64,000 nt of DNA, taken from assembly GCA_024741835.1 (NCBI GenBank), contig JAENRP010000158.1, positions 361-64,360 on the forward strand. Direction: 5' to 3'. The translations under genes were made by a program, and so were the position numbers. The notes beneath the pieces were generated by a model. That model did not search any database and was not told the origin of the DNA. It worked only from the letters and a program-made list of their open reading frames with translations. Positions 59,153 to 64,000 of this stretch are shown one piece after another. Source of the DNA: Diplocarpon mali (Eukaryota; Ascomycota; Leotiomycetes; Helotiales; Drepanopezizaceae). How positions within the stretch are numbered: the first letter of the stretch is position 1; the number at the start of each line of letters is the position of its first letter.

Positions 59153-59507
59153 AATTTTTTTATTTATTTTTTATTTTACTACGAGATATATTCCTACACT
59201 TGCTATTACTACCTTTTTTTTTATCTTTTCTTGCTATATTCCTACATTTGCTATTACTACCTTCTTTTTATCTTTTCTTACTTACCTACGCGTACTTGCA
59301 TTTTTTTTATCACTTAAGCAGTACTAGAGAAGGAGGTTATAGTAAAGTAGCGATTATTATATTGCTAAAGATAACGATCTACTAACGATTCCACCCTTAA
59401 TAAGCACCTATCCTAAGTACTAGGATTTCTAGGGCGTAGATCCCTAAACCCCTAAGGCCCAGAAGCCTCACTACCCGAAGCAGCAGCCAAGTTGGCCCGC
59501 TCCTCTT
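59153..59507. other. Copia H 3' flank with a two-copy tandem repeat
   Basis: Sequence between Copia F and Gypsy D. T-rich at first; 59185-59233 and 59234-59280 are two copies of a roughly 48-bp unit containing CCTACA(C/T)TTGCTATTACTACC. From about 59380 it becomes GC-richer and looks little touched by RIP. It may be the 3' untranslated region or part of the LTR of Copia H (a purine stretch AGAGAAGGAGG is at about 59320), but the 5' LTR is lost, so this cannot be confirmed by pairing. Confidence 0.5.
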
Positions 59508-59814
59508 TGTAACGACACAGAACCGCCGAAGTGCGAGATCAAGTATAGGAGCAAGAAGTGGTGCAAAAGGCGTATTCTATAAGTCTAATACAAAGGAAAT
59601 GAAGAAGTTAAAGAGCCCTCTTTAAAGGAGAACCCTTCTTCCTTATATATATAAGTAGCTTAAGGCTCTTTGTCTATTTATATAATATTATATAAGAATA
59701 TCCTTTTGCACCTTTAGGGTCGATTTAAGATAACCTTATATTAAATCGAGATTGTAAAACCTTAAAACGCTATACTCTTAAGTAATTGCATTAAGTAGAG
59801 GTATAACTGTTATA
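59508..59814 (-). repeat. Gypsy D 3' LTR
   Basis: 307-bp subfamily, TGTAACG to TGTTATA. Confidence 0.9.
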
Positions 59815-60048
59815 CTACCCTCCCCCTTTAAGAACGCTTGCCTATAAGCGTTAGTAGGTTATAATGATTTTCGTATAGTAATATACTTAGTGCGTTATTA
59901 TACAAACGGAGCCGTTCTATATTTAATTTAGCGCAAGTTGCATTATATATTTAAATTTGTTTTTCCCTTATAAGATCTTCCTTCTTTAGTATAATAATTA
60001 TATACTTTTGTATAGGTCCTTTACTCCTACTACTATAGCGCAGGACTA

Positions 60049-60981
60049 ATGTATAATAGTAGAAACAATTACTACTACTACTACTAACTACTATAAGTAA
60101 GTTTGCCTTAGTCTAGGGTTGAATCGCATCTAATACACGTAGTGCCAATTCCCCTGCTGTTAAGCGCCCTTGCGGTGGCCTACTGCGTTTATTATTACTA
60201 ATGCGTACAGCGCCTTATATACGATATTGCGTATAAATATAAGTTCGAATTAGAGCATAGTAAAAAGTGCTATTAGTGCTAGGAGCAGAAGGCGGAATAC
60301 ATCCCTATAAGTACCCTAAATCGACTCTAGAGTTCTATTTAAGCTAATACTTATTTATAGCTTCCCTTTTATATTAGTAAGGAGTTCGCGGCACTATCCG
60401 CGGCCCTTAAGGAGTAGTAGGGGAAGGCTGCTTAATAGTAAGAGGAAGATAATAGTAGCAATAATAATAATACGTAGGCAGTTTTAGCAAGGAACCGCGA
60501 AATGCTTTATTAAGAGGCAGTCTAGCGCGCCTGGGTCCTTATTAACCTTCTACTAATAGCTAGCGCAGAGGCTTTTATTAGCTGCTCTTAACTTAAGCAT
60601 ATTAGCCTTACGGAGCTTTGCTTTATAGTTAAGACTATAGTAAGCTAGCTAAAGGGGGTTTAAGCGACAGTTGCTATAAGTTAAACTTAAATTAGTATTA
60701 AATCGATTACTAACTTTCTAATAAGAGCGCAGCGACTTTATTAAGTCCTAGCTAGCGAGGTTAAAGCAATCTAGCCGAATTATACTAGGCCTCTTAAGGT
60801 CTATTACTATATTAGCAAAGCGGACTGCTATAGCAGCAGAGTCTCTTATAAAGGGAAGGGGGCTTATAGTGATAAGGGTAGCATTAGGCGCAGTAGCTAA
60901 TAGGGCAGCGCCAGCGGCGATAAGAGGAGGTTAGGGTCATTTTAAGCAAGGGCGTAGAAGGGAGGCGAGCTTTAGCTTTAA
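60049..60981 (+). pseudogene. antisense ORF of Gypsy D, 311 codons
   Basis: Same frame, order and length as 44754-45686 in Gypsy C, here with an intact ATG at 60049. Cys pair KKCYxC and EQKAEYIPI near 60250-60310, SKEFAALSAALKE near 60375, and the basic Gly/Ser/Arg-rich tail are all present. The TAG at 60955 is a RIP stop (TGG in A). End at TAA 60979-60981 by alignment. Stops are RIP-type; no indel against C between the start and 60955. Confidence 0.65.
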
Positions 60982-61129
60982 AATAGAGTTAGAGCTCATC
61001 TCCTTAAGCGCAGAGGAGGAGGGGTTAGAGGAGTTATAAGAAGGGGAGAGGGAGGCAGTAGGCCTAGTATTATTGTTTTTCTATTTTTATTATTTTTTTC
61101 CTTTTTTTTTTCTATTTATATTTTTAAAT

Positions 61130-64000
61130 TTATTTATTAACCTATTTTACATTTGGCCTATTATCTTTTAAGTAATTGTAATCATCTATGCCACTTTCCT
61201 AAGCCTTTAGCTAAACTTATAGGTTTTAAGGTAGTCTTAGCTTTATAAGATTGGCCTAATAAAAGTCGCAAATCTTATATAAGGATCTTAAAAAATTTAA
61301 GGCGCGATACTAACTTAAATTAAGGTTATAATTAGTCCATTTGACCTAATACTTTAGTTTCCTTTAAGATAGGCGTATACTTAGTATCTTAAATACTTTA
61401 TACTCTTCCTACCTTACGATCTTTTCTATAGTAGGCTAGGGTTGTTTCTAACTTAGCAAAGGATTCTACAGATCTTTAAATAGTAACTCTAATATAAAGA
61501 TATTATATATTATAAAACCTATAAGTAGCTTGATTTAATATAAATTGCCTACCTTCTTAAGAACTTTAAAAGGACTATCCTATTAATTAGCTAGTTTCCT
61601 ATTAAAGCGGTAGTTCTTAAGATTTTTTATTAAAAGGTAGACTATATCTTTAGGTTTTTAATTAATCTCCTTTTAAGATTGATTTATAGACTTTTGCATT
61701 TTCTCTTAAGTGCGTTTTATATTGCCTTTTACTACTTCTTAAGCTAAGTATATCCTTTCTACTATTAGCTTAGCCTTTACTTAGTTTAATCTTTCTTATA
61801 AGCTAGACGGTTTTAGAAAGATCTAGTCTTAACTTATCTAAGGTGCAACTTTATACTTAAGCTAATATAGGGTTATACTAATAGAAGTATAAGGGAGGGT
61901 AGATTGCGTACAATTTATTAATAGAATTAGCTTACTCTAATTATCTTAATAGTAATTAATAAAAGGCTATAGCCTTAAATTAATATACTTATTTATAATT
62001 TCTATTTAGCTATTAGTCTCCTTATAATACGCTATAGAGAGTTTAATCTTAATACTAATAATATAGTAGAACTCTCTTTAAAATAAGGAGACGAATTAAA
62101 GGCCTTAGTCTAAGGTAATTGTCTCTAAAGTATAATTGAATCGATATATCTATTAAATAAATAATTAGGCAGTTCCTTAAGCGTTAATATCCTTTTAATA
62201 AAGGATCGTAATAGCGCTCTTACTAAGTTGGTTTATAAAAACTAGGATTCGATCAAAACTGTACTTATTAAGAGGGAAATCCTTAAAATCTATATATAAG
62301 TGCTATATAAGATAGTTAGGAATAGGGAAGGGCTATAAAAGGCCTTATTATTTAATTGTCTTTAAATATAAGAATTAATAAGGTCTATAGTTTATAATAA
62401 ATCTTTTATAATCCGAACCTATCCTAACCTAATAGTACTTAAGAGTAAGTAGCTAATAGGTCTTTAAGCTACTAGGGTGCGCGCTTAAAGGTTGATTATA
62501 AGCTTCTTAAATTAGATAAGTATATAATAGAGTATTATAATATATATAAAGACGCTCCTTAAAGTAAAGCAATTTGTCTTTTAAAGAGTAGTTCTTAAGA
62601 AGGTCGGTATGAATCTTTTAAAAGGATTCGCAATTATTTTAATAAAGCTTCTTAATTAAATTAAAGGAATCCTTAGGTCGATTTAGGGTCGAATCGGGTA
62701 TATCAGTTAATATTAGGGCTAAAGTGCCTTTAGCAGATTCGGCGAGAAATTTTTCGGCTAATTCGGTATTAATTTAAAGGTCTAATTGGGCTAGGGAAAT
62801 CAAAACCTAAGATCGGCTATTTAGCTTTGCTTATTTATAAACTAGTATATCTTACTTTTAGCGGCTAAGAATATTAGCCTTTTAATTATCTTTATTAAAA
62901 GTATATACGATTCGAAAATTGAAGTTAGATAAAAATTCTATCTATTAGCACTATTTTACAATTAGAACCTTAGTAGTTATAAAGTACTTAAGGGAGCGGT
63001 AATCTAAGTAAATATTAACTTGCTTTTTAAGTGATATAAGCTTAGGTCTCTATTTATAATAGGATTTAATAATAGTAAAGAGTTCCTTATTATATATTTC
63101 CTAATTAGGTATATAGCTAGAGAGTATATATAAATAGAAGCCGATTAGGTACTATTGCTTATTAGAGTATTATTAAGAAAGTACTTTAGCGATAACGCTA
63201 TTAGAAGCATTAGTTTCTAGCTTTATAAGTAAGTTAAGGTTAAAATGGTAAATCTGCTAAATTAAGAGTAACTGCTTATAAAGCTCTTTAAAAGCGATTT
63301 AGCACTCTTCTATCTAATTCTAAGATACTATCGGTTAGGTTAGAATAGAAAGGGGTTTAGCAATTAGCCTAAAGTTGCGAATAAATTGTCGATAGAACTT
63401 GTAAAATCCTAAGTAAGACTTTACTTTAGTAATAGTTTTTAAGTACTTTTAATTATATAGTAGTTCGACCTTTTTAAAGTCTGGTTCGATCCTAGTTGTT
63501 ATTAAAATATATCTAAAGTATTGAATTTAAGTAATATAGAACTCGCACTTCTTAATATCTACTTAAAGGCTAGCCTTTAAGAGTCGTTTTAATACTTTTT
63601 TAATATNATGACCTTAATGCTCTTTAATATTCTTAAAGTAAATTAAAATATTATTTAAATATACTATATAAAAATTATTTAAGTAATTTAAAAGAATATT
63701 ATTTATATACTGCTAGTAAGTACTAGGTTTATTATAAAGGCTAAATAGGAGAACCTTGCATTTATAGGATCTGTATCTTATTTGAAAGGTAGTATACTCC
63801 TTTGATTCGAGGTCCATTTGTATCCGATTGAAAGCGGCTTAAATATCTAGTTTTATAAAAATCTTAGCTTTAAATACTTACCTTAAAAGCTCATCTATCC
63901 TTAGAATTAGGTAAGCGTCCTTTTAAGTTAGTGTATTTAGCTTTTAGTAGTCTATGCAAAATCAAAGGCTACTATCGGCCTTTTTTATAAATAGTATTAG
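61130..64000 (-). pseudogene. pol: Gypsy D pol, partial: RT to chromodomain
   Basis: Minus strand. Stop complement at 61130-61132, chromodomain about 61430-61240, integrase about 62530-61690, RNase H about 63300-62860, RT from about 63430 to the window edge. A single N at 63607 sits where C reads straight through, probably a sequencing uncertainty. RIP-damaged. Confidence 0.75.

Larger units (their letters stand above)
59508..64000 (-). mobile_element. Gypsy D: chromovirus LTR retrotransposon, minus strand, cut by window end
   Basis: 307-bp LTR at 59508-59814, complemented polypurine tract, hairpin (GAACGCTTG...TAAGCGTT), plus-strand antisense ORF, T-rich tract, then minus-strand pol running off the window in RT. 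Collinear with Gypsy C. Left flank is CTCTT; the matching duplication lies outside. Confidence 0.9.

Noticed and set aside
59200..59385. 61-codon Leu/Phe-rich plus-strand ORF
   Set aside because: Produced by a T-rich two-copy tandem repeat; low complexity.
1..64000. tRNA, rRNA or telomere repeats
   Set aside because: None seen by eye; no cloverleaf-like GC-rich segment and no TTAGGG array.

Overview
The window looks like a transposon graveyard from the AT-rich heterochromatin of a filamentous ascomycete (Pezizomycotina). No intact host gene, tRNA or rRNA is visible. Almost every base belongs to LTR retrotransposons or repeats. Long reading frames keep their phase for kilobases but are full of TAA, TAG and some TGA codons where Gln or Trp is expected, and catalytic Asp codons read as Asn. 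Changes of C to T and G to A in CpA/TpG context are the signature of repeat-induced point mutation (RIP), hence the fungal assignment. The species cannot be named from sequence alone.

Layout. (1) 1-6221: three copies of an LTR-like repeat (179-424, and inside a tandem duplication at 3407-4239 and 4240-5086), an unrecognised decayed gene of 896 codons (732-3419), and a decayed gag (5104-6219). (2) 6222-19054: minus-strand chromovirus Gypsy A, interrupted by plus-strand chromovirus Gypsy G (10997-17351, 5-bp target duplication ACTAG). (3) From 19055 to about 59507: one old plus-strand copia polyprotein (Copia H), split by Copia I (21012-27113, minus, AAACT), Gypsy B (28681-43436, plus, ACACC/ATACC), Gypsy C (44203-51778, minus, GTAAC) and Copia F (51962-59152, plus, AATTT). 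Gypsy B is itself split by Copia E (35659-42832, plus, CTAAG). At the I, B and C junctions, removing the insert and one target duplication restores the H reading frame exactly. (4) 59508-64000: start of minus-strand Gypsy D, cut by the window edge.

A, B, C and D are one chromovirus family: LTR of 307 or 316 bp with ends TGTAACG/CGTTACA, gag with zinc knuckle, protease-RT-RNase H-integrase-chromodomain. E and F are one copia family (172-bp LTR). Most notable is that both families carry a second long reading frame on the strand opposite gag-pol, between pol and the 3' LTR. In the Gypsy family it is 311 codons with identical length in C and D; in the Copia family it is at least 270 codons. Both have a short cysteine cluster. 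Other points worth attention are the unrecognised 732-3419 gene, a dispersed short motif reading R-P-G/S-L-R-V, and mismatched flanks of Gypsy A that suggest recombination between two copies.

All coding calls are decayed copies. Domain calls come from reading frames by eye, with RIP-type stops read through; no database search was possible.
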